Shown piece after piece: positions 8,152 through 17,985 of a DNA stretch of 64,000 nucleotides; positions within the stretch are counted from its first letter, which is position 1, and each line of letters starts with the position of its first letter. The position numbers and the translations under genes were made by a program. The stretch spans positions 62,001 through 126,000 of the forward strand of contig NZ_BOSH01000009.1 in the NCBI RefSeq assembly GCF_018403245.1, given 5' to 3'. The stretch is from Paenibacillus sp. J2TS4 (GTDB lineage: Bacteria > Bacillota > Bacilli > Paenibacillales > NBRC-103111). The notes beneath the pieces are model-generated. The model saw only the letters and a list, made by a program, of their open reading frames with translations. It was not told the DNA's origin and searched no databases.

Positions 8152-8226
8152 CCCTGTATCCCTCCCCCTTTTCCTGTGGCTCCTTCTTCATTATTTAATA
8201 GGTTGATGATTATTGTCGTTGAATGT

Positions 8227-9342
8227 TTATAAGGGTTGATATGAAATGTGCAGCTCCGGCGTATTTATCCTCGCTTGCTTGTACAGGGATTCCATACCTA
8301 AATCGATCAGTCCTGTCGTCATTAGCGTTCGTTCGATCGGAACAGGCGACTGCCTGCTTACTATTAACCTTTCTACATACTGGGTGAGGCGCTCGAAGTG
8401 GTTGAACGGCCGGCTTGTCTGAGTGATCCAGCGGGATGAAGAGATCTGTCCATCCTGACAACGGAAGGCGCTCAGCCATTGATTGACATAATTTTGCAGC
8501 TGAATCACATACCCCTTCGTACCATCCCTATATTCGATGCTAAGCAGCACAGGGTCCGCCACTTGGTCGCGCGGATGTCCCGGAACAAGGTCCGGCATAG
8601 TGGACAACGCTTCGAACAGCAAGTCCTCCGGCCACTCGCCGCGATCCATCGCCTCCCATACGGCTGCTCCCTCCATAGCTTGAATGGACGCCACCCCCTG
8701 CTCCCCGCCGATCCGCTGCTCGGCTATCCTCTGTAATACCTCCATGCCGTGAAAACCATAGGCTTCAATAGAGGAAGAGAAGCTGACTACGAGAATTTCC
8801 CGGGCCGATCGGGCCGTCTCAACCTGAAAGGGAGGAACCGTGTCCGCAAGCGGAACCGATGATCCCCCCATGAAGGGGATTCCTCTTTGCTTGAGCTGTT
8901 CGTACATCCACAGCGCATCCGACATATCGTAAGCCAGATGCTTATCCGAAAAAACGGGGATGCATAAATTTAACCGATCCAACGCCTGCAGTACTTCTTC
9001 GAGCAGACGCCGCCGCGGATACATCTTTTGCCTTTTTTCATTCTCCGGATAATCGCCATGCTCGCCTATAATGACTACACCGTCTATCCGATCCTTCTCC
9101 TGGCCAATCGCAATCGCTTCGGCGATCGTCGGAAAGATGGGAATCCCGTATTTCTCCGCCTTCTCCCGGCTCATATCGTTAGACGGCACCTGATCGGTAT
9201 AGAGAGAGGCAACTTTCAGCTGAGGCGTATAATCAAACTCGCCCAATAACCGCCCCAGGATAACATCGGCATGAGAATTATGCCGATATTCCGTGACGAT
9301 GACCGCTACCTTCAGTTCTTGCTCCCTGACTGGCTTACTCAT
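8227..9342 (-). CDS. Uncharacterised cytoplasmic protein in the creatininase/RidA operon
   Basis: 371 residues with no signal peptide or membrane segment. The first 130 residues look like an alternating beta/alpha Rossmann-type domain (KVAVIVTEYRHNSHADVILG, later DGVVIIGEHGDYP), recalling the first half of Gfo/Idh/MocA proteins but without a recognisable glycine-rich NAD motif. The rest has the word SIEAYGFHGMEVLQRIAEQR and no motif I know. The start overlaps the creatininase stop by 8 bases, so the two are translationally coupled. I cannot assign an activity. Confidence 0.75.
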   Translation of the reverse strand: MSKPVREQELKVAVIVTEYRHNSHADVILGRLLGEFDYTPQLKVASLYTDQVPSNDMSREKAEKYGIPIFPTIAEAIAIGQEKDRIDGVVIIGEHGDYPENEKRQKMYPRRRLLEEVLQALDRLNLCIPVFSDKHLAYDMSDALWMYEQLKQRGIPFMGGSSVPLADTVPPFQVETARSAREILVVSFSSSIEAYGFHGMEVLQRIAEQRIGGEQGVASIQAMEGAAVWEAMDRGEWPEDLLFEALSTMPDLVPGHPRDQVADPVLLSIEYRDGTKGYVIQLQNYVNQWLSAFRCQDGQISSSRWITQTSRPFNHFERLTQYVERLIVSRQSPVPIERTLMTTGLIDLGMESLYKQARINTPELHISYQPL

Positions 9343-10120
9343 AACTTAGGTCCCCCTTATCCATAGCCTCGCATGTCGACACCAACCAATCTGTCACGGC
9401 AGCAATAATCGTTGTCAGGTAGAGTCGGCCTTGCTCTGCAGTCGCACCGTACGGAGCGTCAGTGTAACCGTCGAAGCCGGTCAATTCTCCGTGCTTGCCG
9501 ATAAATGTTCCCGGCGGACCGGAGTTAATCCATGGACGCATCGCATGGCGGTCACTCATATGCTCCGTTCTAACCAATTCCGGACGCAGAGCAAGGATTA
9601 AAGCGGTTTCGAACGCACCGGCATGCCCCGGCACCATCCCTGATTCGTGAGCGTTAACACGTTGCAGCGCGGCACCGGCGAGGTTCCAATAGGAAGCCGA
9701 GGCCGTCCAGACCGAATGGAGAACAGCCAAATCATTGGCCGTTTGATTCATCATATGGGCGTTGCCTCCATGCCCATTGAGAAATATAATTTTGCGAAAA
9801 CCGCAGGTGACCAGGCTCTCCCCGATATCTCTTAACACATTCAGATAGGTGGAAGAGCTGAAGGATAGCGTCCCGCCAAAGCTTAAATGATGCTCGGAGC
9901 AGCCGATAGTCAGAACCGGTACGGCCAACATCGGGATGACTGCAGAGGCTTGCTGGACGGCATGCGTCACAATATGTTCGCCGATGATGCTGTCCGTATA
10001 AACCGGCAGATGCGGACCATGCTGCTCCGTTGCCGCCAGCGGGACGACAACCGGGCAGCCGGCTTTAGCCATAGCGGAAATTTCATCCCGTGTATGATGA
10101 TGAAAGAAAATAGAATTCAC
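9335..10120 (-). CDS. Creatininase-family amidohydrolase
   Basis: About 261 residues. The metal-binding signature PLAATEQHGPHLPVYTDS and the LNGHGGNAHMMN motif are both intact. The family contains creatinine amidohydrolases, formamide hydrolases in flavin metabolism and MftE-type peptidases, so the substrate is open. GTG 10120 is preferred because GGAGGG lies at a proper distance and it overlaps the SDR stop as GTGA; the ATG at 10144 lies deeper inside the SDR gene. Together with the SDR and RidA it suggests catabolism of a cyclic amide or similar nitrogen compound. Confidence 0.85.
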   Translation of the reverse strand: MNSIFFHHHTRDEISAMAKAGCPVVVPLAATEQHGPHLPVYTDSIIGEHIVTHAVQQASAVIPMLAVPVLTIGCSEHHLSFGGTLSFSSSTYLNVLRDIGESLVTCGFRKIIFLNGHGGNAHMMNQTANDLAVLHSVWTASASYWNLAGAALQRVNAHESGMVPGHAGAFETALILALRPELVRTEHMSDRHAMRPWINSGPPGTFIGKHGELTGFDGYTDAPYGATAEQGRLYLTTIIAAVTDWLVSTCEAMDKGDLSYE

Positions 10121-10875
10121 AAGCTGTACCCTCCGTCCATGCATATTAGACTGCCCGTCATATAGGCTGCGGCATCGGACAATAAATAGGCCGCGAGCTC
10201 GGCAAGTTCTTCCGGAGTGCCCGTCCGTCCCAACAGAAATCTTTCATTATGGGCTTTCCGCGCCTCGGGAGTCAGCCGCGCCAAATCTTCCTCCACTTTG
10301 AAATCTCCCGGCAGCAGGACGTTGGCCCGAATTCCCTGCTTTGCATATTCCAGTGCAATCACCTTTGTCAACTGATTCATGCCCGCTTTGGCGGCCCCGT
10401 ATGCCGCATTGTTTATTTTAGCTGTTTGCGATAAAACCGATGACGTATTGACGATCGCCCCGCCTCCCGAAGAAATCATTAGAGCTATGGAATATTTACA
10501 CACAAGATAAGTACTGGTCAAGGAACCTTTAATGGCCGCGTTCCATTCATCCAGCGGCAATTCCAGCACCGGCTTGACTGCTTGCTTGTAAGCATTGTGA
10601 AAGGTGCCGTCCAATCGGCCGAATTTCTCCTCCACTGCGAGGAAGCTGGCCCGAACCTCTTCCTCCTCACTGGCATCCGCACGAATAAAGCAGAATTGAC
10701 GGTCACCATGCTTCTCCTGTAACCGCAGAAGCTCAGGGGATTGCTCTATGGGGCAAATATCCGTCCCCACCACAATCGCACCTTTGGCAATAAACAAGCT
10801 CGCGGCGGCTCGCCCCAATCGTCCCGCAGCCCCGGTAATCAAAATCACTTTATCTTGCAGTTGCAAAGCACTCAT
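10117..10875 (-). CDS. Short-chain dehydrogenase/reductase
   Basis: 252 residues. The nucleotide-binding TGAAGRLGRAAA is at 15-26, NTSSV carries the catalytic serine, and YGAAKAG carries the Tyr/Lys pair. The closing segment ends in ICMDGGYSL. In place of the common NNAG motif it reads FHNAYK, a mild departure from the family. It is first in a four-gene operon with overlapping junctions and has a strong ribosome binding site (GGGGGGAG). The substrate is unknown. Confidence 0.87.
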   Translation of the reverse strand: MSALQLQDKVILITGAAGRLGRAAASLFIAKGAIVVGTDICPIEQSPELLRLQEKHGDRQFCFIRADASEEEEVRASFLAVEEKFGRLDGTFHNAYKQAVKPVLELPLDEWNAAIKGSLTSTYLVCKYSIALMISSGGGAIVNTSSVLSQTAKINNAAYGAAKAGMNQLTKVIALEYAKQGIRANVLLPGDFKVEEDLARLTPEARKAHNERFLLGRTGTPEELAELAAYLLSDAAAYMTGSLICMDGGYSL

Positions 10876-10988
10876 TAAACTCCCCCCTCAGCCCTTCGAA
10901 AATGGACTCCAGCAATCCGCTCTGGAGCTGAATAAAGCCATGTCAAGCAGCACATGATGATTGTCTAAAATGCTAGCATATTCCAATA

Positions 10989-11062
10989 TATTTTGTAAAT
11001 ATAAAAAACATTCTTATTTGTAAAAAAATTGCGATTTATAGAACCTTCCACTATTTGTAAAT
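10989..11062. promoter_or_regulatory. Three direct repeats of TATTTGTAAAT in a divergent intergenic region
   Basis: The words TATTTTGTAAAT, TTATTTGTAAAA and CTATTTGTAAAT begin at 10989, 11014 and 11051 in very AT-rich DNA between the SDR operon and the sugar importer. Repeats in one orientation upstream of divergent operons suggest binding sites, possibly for the AraC-type response regulator encoded at 16.3 kb. This is inference from position. No clear promoter hexamers were found. Confidence 0.3.
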
Positions 11063-11136
11063 GTCAAAATATTTTTGAATCAGTCATCTTTTTAACTTCT
11101 CCAAGCCCGTCTCTGTTCTTTAATATATAGATTACG

Positions 11137-12054
11137 ATGCTGCACAACATGACGAAAGGCGTGATTGCAATAAATAAGCAGAAATGGAGGGAAACGTTAA
11201 CCGGATATTTGTTTATTGCTCCCATGCTTATAGGAGTCACCATATTTTTAATTATGCCGATTATCGCTTCCTTTATATTAAGCTTCACTCACTGGAATCA
11301 TATTTTGGGCTTTAAAGGTGTGGAATTTGCAGGGCTTACTCATTTTAAAAACTTGCTGAATGATGATTTATTCTGGAAATCTATCACAAACAACCTGATC
11401 TTTTTGCTCGTCGTTCCTATCACTTTGGCTATATCCTTATTTTTAGCCGTCATTATTAACAAAAGTGTCTATTTCAAAAGCTTTTTTAAAGTCGTTTATT
11501 TTATGCCGTATATTTCCAGCATTGTTGCTGTAGCGATGGTGTGGCAAGTGCTGTTCCATCCCTCCTATGGCCCCATCAACAGCCTGTTAATGTCTCTCGG
11601 GATTGCGGATCCTCCCAAGTGGATCGCGGATGTTCATTTTGCCCTCCCTTCGGTTATGATGATCATGGTTTGGGTATCCATCGGCTACAATATGATCATT
11701 TATATTGCCGGCTTGCAGTCCATCCCGCAAGAGCTGTATGAGGCTGCAGATATCGACGGCGCTACGGCTTCCCAAAAGTTCAAATCGATCACGCTGCCTT
11801 TGCTGTCGCCTACGACCTTCTTTTTGCTGATTACCGGAATTATCGGCACCTTCAAAGTATTTGACATTATCCAGGTTTTGACCAAGGGCGGCCCGGCAGG
11901 CTCGACCTCTGTCGTCGTCTACTATTTATATGAAACGGCCTTTATCAACCTGAAGATGAGCTACGCTTCAACGATGGCCTTGTTCCTGTTCTTCGCGATC
12001 TTTATCATTACGCTTATCCAATGGTACGGACAGCGCAGATGGGTGAACTATTAA
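11137..12054 (+). CDS. Sugar ABC transporter permease, MalF/UgpA type
   Basis: 305 residues with about six membrane helices. The conserved EAA loop reads EAADIDGATASQKFKSITLP (residues about 205-224), which docks on the ATPase. It is the first of two CUT1-family permeases and is followed 13 bp later by its partner. The start is uncertain: ATG 11137, ATG 11149 or GTG 11161 all lack a convincing ribosome binding site. No ATPase gene is present, so a shared MsmX-type ATPase elsewhere in the genome is expected. Confidence 0.9.
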   Translation: MLHNMTKGVIAINKQKWRETLTGYLFIAPMLIGVTIFLIMPIIASFILSFTHWNHILGFKGVEFAGLTHFKNLLNDDLFWKSITNNLIFLLVVPITLAISLFLAVIINKSVYFKSFFKVVYFMPYISSIVAVAMVWQVLFHPSYGPINSLLMSLGIADPPKWIADVHFALPSVMMIMVWVSIGYNMIIYIAGLQSIPQELYEAADIDGATASQKFKSITLPLLSPTTFFLLITGIIGTFKVFDIIQVLTKGGPAGSTSVVVYYLYETAFINLKMSYASTMALFLFFAIFIITLIQWYGQRRWVNY

Positions 12055-12067
12055 GGGGGATTGACAC

Positions 12068-12898
12068 TTGAACAACAATAAATGGAAAAAAGCTTTCATT
12101 ACCTTATTGATGTTCCTCATCGGGATTACGTTTTTATTACCCTTTATCTGGATGCTGTCCGCATCGTTCAAGCCCGAGACGGATGTGTTCAAATATCCGA
12201 TCGAATGGATTCCGAGCAAGTGGAACATCGTCGAAAACTACAAAGAAGTGTGGCTCGGTAAATATCCGCTTTATTTATTTTATTGGAATTCCATTAAAGT
12301 AACGGTTCTGACCACGCTGGTTTCCGTGCTCGTTTCTTGCATGGCCGCTTACGCCTTCGCGAAGGTTCAATTCAAGGGCAAAAACGTGGCTTTCCTGGTG
12401 GTGCTGTCTACTTTTATGATTCCGAGCCAGGCCGTTCTCGTCCCGCAATTTATTCTTTACCGCCAGCTGGGATTATTCGATACCCACTTCGGACTCATCC
12501 TTCTGGGCAGCTTCAGTGTGCTGGGGACATTCTTGCTCCGCCAATTTTTCCTCGGGGTGAATAACGAGTACTTGGAAGCAGCCCGCATAGACGGCGCCGG
12601 ACATTGGAAAATCTTCTTCACTATCGCGCTGCCGCTAGTACGCCCGGCTATTGCCACTTACGGAATTTTACGATTTATCTGGACCTGGAACGACTATCAG
12701 AACCCGTTAATTTTCCTGCGTTCCGAGAATCTGCTGACCTTGCAGGTCGGCATCCGGAAATTTGCCGACGCTTATGGCGAGTTCTATTCGTTAATGATGG
12801 CGGGCTCTGTCATCGCCATTGTTCCTCTGCTGTTAATCTTTATCATCGGGCAGAAGCAAGTCATCGAAGGCATCTCGTTAGGCGGTGTCAAGGGATAG
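12068..12898 (+). CDS. Sugar ABC transporter permease, MalG type
   Basis: 276 residues, six predicted membrane helices, with the EAA loop EAARIDGAGHWKIFFTIALP. It starts with TTG 12068, preceded by GGGGGA at a good distance. It is the second permease of the importer and the partner of the gene at 11137. The typical first periplasmic-side loop (SFKPETDVFKYPIEWIPS) is present. Confidence 0.9.
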   Translation: MNNNKWKKAFITLLMFLIGITFLLPFIWMLSASFKPETDVFKYPIEWIPSKWNIVENYKEVWLGKYPLYLFYWNSIKVTVLTTLVSVLVSCMAAYAFAKVQFKGKNVAFLVVLSTFMIPSQAVLVPQFILYRQLGLFDTHFGLILLGSFSVLGTFLLRQFFLGVNNEYLEAARIDGAGHWKIFFTIALPLVRPAIATYGILRFIWTWNDYQNPLIFLRSENLLTLQVGIRKFADAYGEFYSLMMAGSVIAIVPLLLIFIIGQKQVIEGISLGGVKG

Positions 12899-13051
12899 TA
12901 GGATTCTTTGTTCTACATCACATTACCATTGTAAAGAACTTAAAGATTCCTATGTGGTAAAAAAATTTTGAATCCAGTCAAAAATTTGAAATGTTGATCA
13001 TTTCCGAACATGGTAGGATGAAACCTGAACAAATATAAGAGGGGTGTAAAA

Positions 13052-14401
13052 ATGATTCGTAGAAAACAAGCAGCAAGCTGGTCTCTTGTTCTTCTCCTTG
13101 TTGTAAGCTTAATTTTAAGCGCTTGCACCAAGAAGGACGCTGCTCCCGATGCTAATGAAGACGGCAAACCGCAGCAAGTCACCATCAAGTTTCATGCACA
13201 AGAAGTTACCTTTAGTAAAGAGATGATGCAGCCGGTTATTGAACAATTTGAAAAGCTGAACCCCGGCATCAAAGTTGATTACGTACCGATGACCGAACCG
13301 ACGAATGACGAAATCATGAAAAAAATTGACCTGTATTCCGCTTCCGGCGAGACCCTCGACGTCTTCCTGATCGCCGATGAAAGAAGCTACGCCCAGAGAG
13401 CCGCGAACGGGATGCTGGAGCCATTGAACACCTTCATTGAACAGGACGGCTTCAATTACGAGGAAGAATACAAAACCAATACAGGCATTAATGGCAGTTA
13501 TTATGCACTCCCGGGAACGTTCAGCACCTGGTTCGTCATGTTGAACGAGGATCATTTGAAGGAAGCCAACTTAGCAGTGCCGACGATCGATTGGACCTGG
13601 GATGATTTCATGGAGTATGCCAAGCAGATGACGGCCGGCGAAGGAGCCGACAAACGCTATGGAACGTATCATCACACCTGGACGGACTACTACACTTTAG
13701 GCTTATGGCATCAGCCCAAGAACAACGACATTATTTTGCCGGATCTGACGATCAACCTGGATGATCCCGGTGTCCGCAAATCGATCGAAATTCGCCAACA
13801 AACCGAAATGGTGGATAAATCCGCCGTTCCGCTCGTGGATGTCATTTCTCAAAAAATGTCCTACCGCCCACTCTACTTCAACGGCAAGGCAAGCATGATT
13901 GTCATCGGCTCCTGGATGATCGGTGAAGCGGGCGGAACAGACCAGTACGAAGCCAGCCATAAAACGATCTTTGCGCCGGTTCCGAAAAACAACCCCGAGG
14001 ATGAAGGCGGTTATGCTGTGTCGTCCTCCAACTATTTAGTGGTCTCGTCGACTTCGAAGCATAAAGAAGAAGCTTACAAATTCGCCAGATATCTCTCGAC
14101 AGAAGGACTTTCCGCTATGGAGAAGTACTTGACCTCCTGGAAGAAGGAAGATACGGGCAAGCTTCTCGAAGCCATTATCAACCAGACAAAGAAACCGGAA
14201 ATGGTAGATAAGGAATCCCTGCTTTATGTATTGGATCATGCCAAAATGACTTCCCTGCCCCCGGCCCATCCATTCCAGGCCGAGGTCTATAAAGCTTATC
14301 AGGATGAAGTCGATCTCGTTCTGCTGGGACAGCAGGATATAGACCAGGCGATAGCTAACGCTAAAGACAAAATTCAAAAAATCATTAACGCAAATAAATA
14401 G
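13052..14401 (+). CDS. Sugar-binding lipoprotein of the importer (solute-binding family 1)
   Basis: 449 residues with a lipoprotein signal peptide ending in LILSAC, so Cys26 is the lipidated residue. The mature part has the features of CUT1 binding proteins (IEQFEKLNPGIKVDYVPM, then LDVFLIADE; GYAVSSSNYLVVSS in the C-terminal lobe). Its ribosome binding site is AAGAGGGGTG. It is unusual in following both permeases rather than leading the operon. The sugar is unknown. Confidence 0.92.
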   Translation: MIRRKQAASWSLVLLLVVSLILSACTKKDAAPDANEDGKPQQVTIKFHAQEVTFSKEMMQPVIEQFEKLNPGIKVDYVPMTEPTNDEIMKKIDLYSASGETLDVFLIADERSYAQRAANGMLEPLNTFIEQDGFNYEEEYKTNTGINGSYYALPGTFSTWFVMLNEDHLKEANLAVPTIDWTWDDFMEYAKQMTAGEGADKRYGTYHHTWTDYYTLGLWHQPKNNDIILPDLTINLDDPGVRKSIEIRQQTEMVDKSAVPLVDVISQKMSYRPLYFNGKASMIVIGSWMIGEAGGTDQYEASHKTIFAPVPKNNPEDEGGYAVSSSNYLVVSSTSKHKEEAYKFARYLSTEGLSAMEKYLTSWKKEDTGKLLEAIINQTKKPEMVDKESLLYVLDHAKMTSLPPAHPFQAEVYKAYQDEVDLVLLGQQDIDQAIANAKDKIQKIINANK

Positions 14402-14420
14402 TTTTGCTGACAAAACCGTC

Positions 14421-14447
14421 AAGGGAGTAGAAATATTCTGCTCCCTT
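14421..14447 (+). terminator. Hairpin after the binding-protein gene
   Basis: AAGGGAG (14421-14427) and CTCCCTT (14441-14447) form a stem with a 13-base loop, 20 bp after the stop codon of the binding protein. It lacks a proper T run, so it may stabilise the transport mRNA or reduce rather than stop transcription into the two-component genes. Confidence 0.45.
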
Positions 14448-14485
14448 ATGTATATTATGATAGCGATTTACTATTATAGAGAATT

Positions 14486-16315
14486 ATGCAGTTAAAGGAG
14501 CTTTGGAAGTCAATGCGATTAACGAACCTGTACCGAAAAAAATCATTGCGCCAAAAGCTCATCCTGTCTTCCATTCTATGTCTCGTCATTCCGACGATTA
14601 TTACATTAAGCCTCTCCGATTACACTTCCAAGAAGGTGCTTAAAGAGGAAGCGGTCCGAACGGCCTCCGAGACTCTGGAGGTTATAGAACAGTATATTGA
14701 GAACCGAATCAATAAAATGATCTATATCTCCAACTTCATCCAGTTCGATAACGAAATCCGGTCCATTGTCATGCAGCGAAGAAACGAACATCGATTAAAT
14801 CTGGTCCAGGACGAGATAGAGTTATTTGAAAGCCGCAAAAAAATTACAGCCAAGCTGGATAATATCTCTTTTCCCGATGAAAAAACCTATATTACCATCC
14901 TGCTGCCGGACGGCACGAACTATACGAATTATCCTTATTCTGAATTCGACCCTGTCGGTCTTTTTGAAGAGCCTTGGTTTGCCGAGCTCCCGGATTTCCC
15001 GGCTTCCAGCACCTTCTGGGTCGGGGCCCATCCGGCCTATATTGAATCCGAGCACAAACAGAATGAAAAATTCATGACCATAGTCCGGACGATCAAAACC
15101 TTCTCTTCCGAACTATACGGTTATATTATTATAAGCATTAGCGAAAGCCAGGTTAGCCGAGTGTTTTCCAATGATCGGGCGGAAGGTGAGAAGCTGCTGC
15201 TAACCGGCTCCGGCATCATCTTATCCCATGCGGATAAATCGCAAATCGGACAGCCCTTTGCTCATAGCCAAGCACTTCCTGAAGGCGAGAACAGCAGTCA
15301 ATTCATTCATTTGAATGGAAAGCAATACCTGGTCGTCGCTAACAAAACAATTTATTCCGACTGGTATCTTCTCAGCATGACTCCCTATGATACCGCTTTA
15401 GGCCAGGTCCATCAAATTTTACGAACGAACGTTTTTTTGCAAATTGTGTTCTTCTCCGTCTTTCTAATGATTCTTGTTTATTTAGTCCGCCAATTTACGA
15501 AGCCGATTGTCCGTCTGGGACAGATCGCCTCCGAGGTTGAATCCGGCAATCTCGATGTACGCTCACGGATTCGGGGACCGGATGAGATTGGAAGGCTGGG
15601 CCGGTCCTTTGACCAAATGCTGGGGCGAATTCAGCATATGATCGAGCAAATCACGCTGGAGCAAACCCTTAAACGGAAAGCGGAGCTTAAGATGCTGCAG
15701 GCGCAAATCAACCCTCATTTTTTATTTAATATCCTTAATTCTATCCGGATGAAAATATGGCTCAAGGGCGATGAGGAGAACGCCGCCTTGATCAGCTCTT
15801 TGGCAAAATTGCTAAGAATGACCATTAGTCAGAAGGATGAATTGGTTACTCTCCAGGAAGAAGTGGACACGTCTGTCAGTTATATGAAGCTGATGAATTT
15901 CCGGCATCATGGAACGCTTAAATGGGAGATTAACTTGCTGGCGGAGACGCTTTATGAGAAGGTTCCCCGCTTTTTCTTGCAGCCGCTGATCGAGAATGCC
16001 ATTATTCACGGCTTTAATCAAGAAAAGGGGACGATTCGAATTTTCTCCCGAATCGCAGCGGACGAGCTGGCCATCCGAATTGAAGACGACGGTGCAGGAA
16101 TGAATACGGAGCGCTTAAACCGATTGAAGGAGAATCTCAAGCAGCCTATCCATCCCGAGCAGCAGGAGGATGAATCCTTCTCGGGAATCGGTGTCAAGAA
16201 TGTGTATGACCGGTTGAGATTAATCTATGGGAATCGGTTCAATATCGAAATCGAAAGCATGCCGGGACAAGGCACGCAAATTACACTTTACATCCCAAGG
16301 GTAAAGGAGGAGTAA
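14486..16315 (+). CDS. Membrane sensor histidine kinase, YesM type
   Basis: 609 residues. There is a membrane segment near 25-45, a large extracellular sensory domain (about 50-310), a second membrane segment near 312-332 and a HAMP domain (RQFTKPIVRLGQIASEVESG). The His_kinase box has the phospho-accepting His411 in QINPHFLFNILNS, and the ATPase domain has PLIENAIIHGF and GIGVKNVYDRL. It lies directly before its response regulator and after the importer, and probably senses an extracellular sugar, perhaps through the binding protein. The start is either ATG 14486 or ATG 14513. Confidence 0.92.
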   Translation: MQLKELWKSMRLTNLYRKKSLRQKLILSSILCLVIPTIITLSLSDYTSKKVLKEEAVRTASETLEVIEQYIENRINKMIYISNFIQFDNEIRSIVMQRRNEHRLNLVQDEIELFESRKKITAKLDNISFPDEKTYITILLPDGTNYTNYPYSEFDPVGLFEEPWFAELPDFPASSTFWVGAHPAYIESEHKQNEKFMTIVRTIKTFSSELYGYIIISISESQVSRVFSNDRAEGEKLLLTGSGIILSHADKSQIGQPFAHSQALPEGENSSQFIHLNGKQYLVVANKTIYSDWYLLSMTPYDTALGQVHQILRTNVFLQIVFFSVFLMILVYLVRQFTKPIVRLGQIASEVESGNLDVRSRIRGPDEIGRLGRSFDQMLGRIQHMIEQITLEQTLKRKAELKMLQAQINPHFLFNILNSIRMKIWLKGDEENAALISSLAKLLRMTISQKDELVTLQEEVDTSVSYMKLMNFRHHGTLKWEINLLAETLYEKVPRFFLQPLIENAIIHGFNQEKGTIRIFSRIAADELAIRIEDDGAGMNTERLNRLKENLKQPIHPEQQEDESFSGIGVKNVYDRLRLIYGNRFNIEIESMPGQGTQITLYIPRVKEE

Positions 16316-16319
16316 ATCT

Positions 16320-17930
16320 ATGCTGAAAGTAATGCTGGTGGATGACGATATTCCGGTCTTGCAGTTTTTGCAGCAAACGATTCCATGGGACAGGCTGCAA
16401 TTACAGCTTGCCGGCCTATTCGAGAACGGCTTGAAGGCCTACGAGCATGTAAAGCAGGAGCCTCCCGACCTTCTGATCACCGATATCGGAATGCCGCTAA
16501 TGGACGGCATCGAATTGATCCGTCTGACCAAAGAAATCAACCCGGACGTCATGGTCATTATTTTATCCTGCCACGACGATTTTAAGTTAGCGCAGCAAGC
16601 GATTAAGCTTAATGTGCATGATTATTTACTTAAAGAAACGATCGAATCGGAAACCGTCGTCCATCTGCTGGAAGATTGGCTCCAGCAGCAGGCCAATAAA
16701 GAAGCTTCTCAGATGCCTCTGGAAGCACCTCTCCTTCCTCATTCCCACAAGCAAATTATGAAGGAGCAATTCATTCGCTCCACCTTATACAACCCGGTGT
16801 GGGACGAGGCGGAATGGCTGGGGAAAGCCCGGCAGTTCAGCATACAGCTGCAGCAGCGGCCTTATATGCCCGTTCTCGGCTATGTCGACGAATACCGGAC
16901 AGCCCGGAGCAAATTTATATCGGAGGAAAGTTGTATTTTTGCCGTAGAGAATGTCGTTGAAGAAATTCTGGAGCCCCAGGAAGGAACCGTCCTGTTCCGT
17001 CTGTCGATGCAGGAGATTCTATTATTATTCGACAGCTCCAACTCTCTGAAGGTGAACGACTTCGATGTCGTTCGCCGAAGCTTGAAGCAAATTCAGTTTG
17101 CCTTGAACAAATATTTGAAAATCCATCTGTCCTTTGTGTTGGGAGACCTGAATGCTTCCTTTAAACCATTAAAAGATAACATTCTCACCCTGATGAAAAG
17201 CAAGGAGCAGCGCTTCTATAAGGAATACGGCTCCATTTACAAGCATCGTCCGTTCCCTTATGCTGCGGACGACCTGTACTTGCACTACACGGCTGCCGTT
17301 GAGCAATTTCAAAAAATTGTGTTGGAAAGAAAAACAGAGGCCATTGAAGCGGAGGTCGACCACTGGCTCGAATGGATCAGGCAGAACCATTATAACCCGG
17401 AGGTGGTCAAGGAATGGTTTCTCAAAATGATCCTGAGCCTGCAGATCAAATTCAAAAGTATGCAGCATTTTCGCACCCTGTACTCCCAGGAGGTTCTGCA
17501 TCGGATCTTCCTCGATATCGAAAACATCTACGCCCTGCGAGCGGTCATTATTGATTTTCTGCAGGAAGCGATTGCCTTCACCAGTCAATTATACGGTCAG
17601 CCTAATAGACTGGAGATATGGGAAGCGCAGCGTTTTGTCGCCATGAATTTGCACCGTAAAGTAACCTTGGAAGAAGTCGCCAAGCATTTGCACCTTAACC
17701 CCAGCTATTTCAGCCGATTGTACAAGAAGGAAACCGGTGAAAATTTCATCGAATATGTGATTCGCTCCAAGATGGAGAAGGCCCAAGAGTTACTGGACCA
17801 GTCAACGCGCAGCATCGACAACATAGCGGATTCATTAGGCTATGATAATAAAAGCTACTTCAACAAGCTGTTTAAAAACTTTAGCGGAATGCCCCCTAAC
17901 GATTACAGAATGAGATTCCAATCTCACTAG
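16320..17930 (+). CDS. Response regulator with AraC-type DNA-binding domain, YesN type
   Basis: 536 residues. The N-terminal receiver domain has Asp55 as phospho-acceptor (LLITDIGMP), with Asp8-Asp10 in LVDDD and Lys105 in YLLKET. A middle region of about 280 residues has no clear motif. The C-terminal double helix-turn-helix (about 430-536) includes HLHLNPSYFSRLYKKETGEN and the second-helix signature SLGYDNKSYFNKLFK. The ribosome binding site AAAGGAGGAG overlaps the end of the kinase gene. It is expected to activate the upstream transport operon. Confidence 0.93.
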   Translation: MLKVMLVDDDIPVLQFLQQTIPWDRLQLQLAGLFENGLKAYEHVKQEPPDLLITDIGMPLMDGIELIRLTKEINPDVMVIILSCHDDFKLAQQAIKLNVHDYLLKETIESETVVHLLEDWLQQQANKEASQMPLEAPLLPHSHKQIMKEQFIRSTLYNPVWDEAEWLGKARQFSIQLQQRPYMPVLGYVDEYRTARSKFISEESCIFAVENVVEEILEPQEGTVLFRLSMQEILLLFDSSNSLKVNDFDVVRRSLKQIQFALNKYLKIHLSFVLGDLNASFKPLKDNILTLMKSKEQRFYKEYGSIYKHRPFPYAADDLYLHYTAAVEQFQKIVLERKTEAIEAEVDHWLEWIRQNHYNPEVVKEWFLKMILSLQIKFKSMQHFRTLYSQEVLHRIFLDIENIYALRAVIIDFLQEAIAFTSQLYGQPNRLEIWEAQRFVAMNLHRKVTLEEVAKHLHLNPSYFSRLYKKETGENFIEYVIRSKMEKAQELLDQSTRSIDNIADSLGYDNKSYFNKLFKNFSGMPPNDYRMRFQSH

Positions 17931-17985
17931 GGATAGAATGGATTTCTTTTTTCGTCACTTGAAAGAAGTCGGGTGAAAAAGCTAC

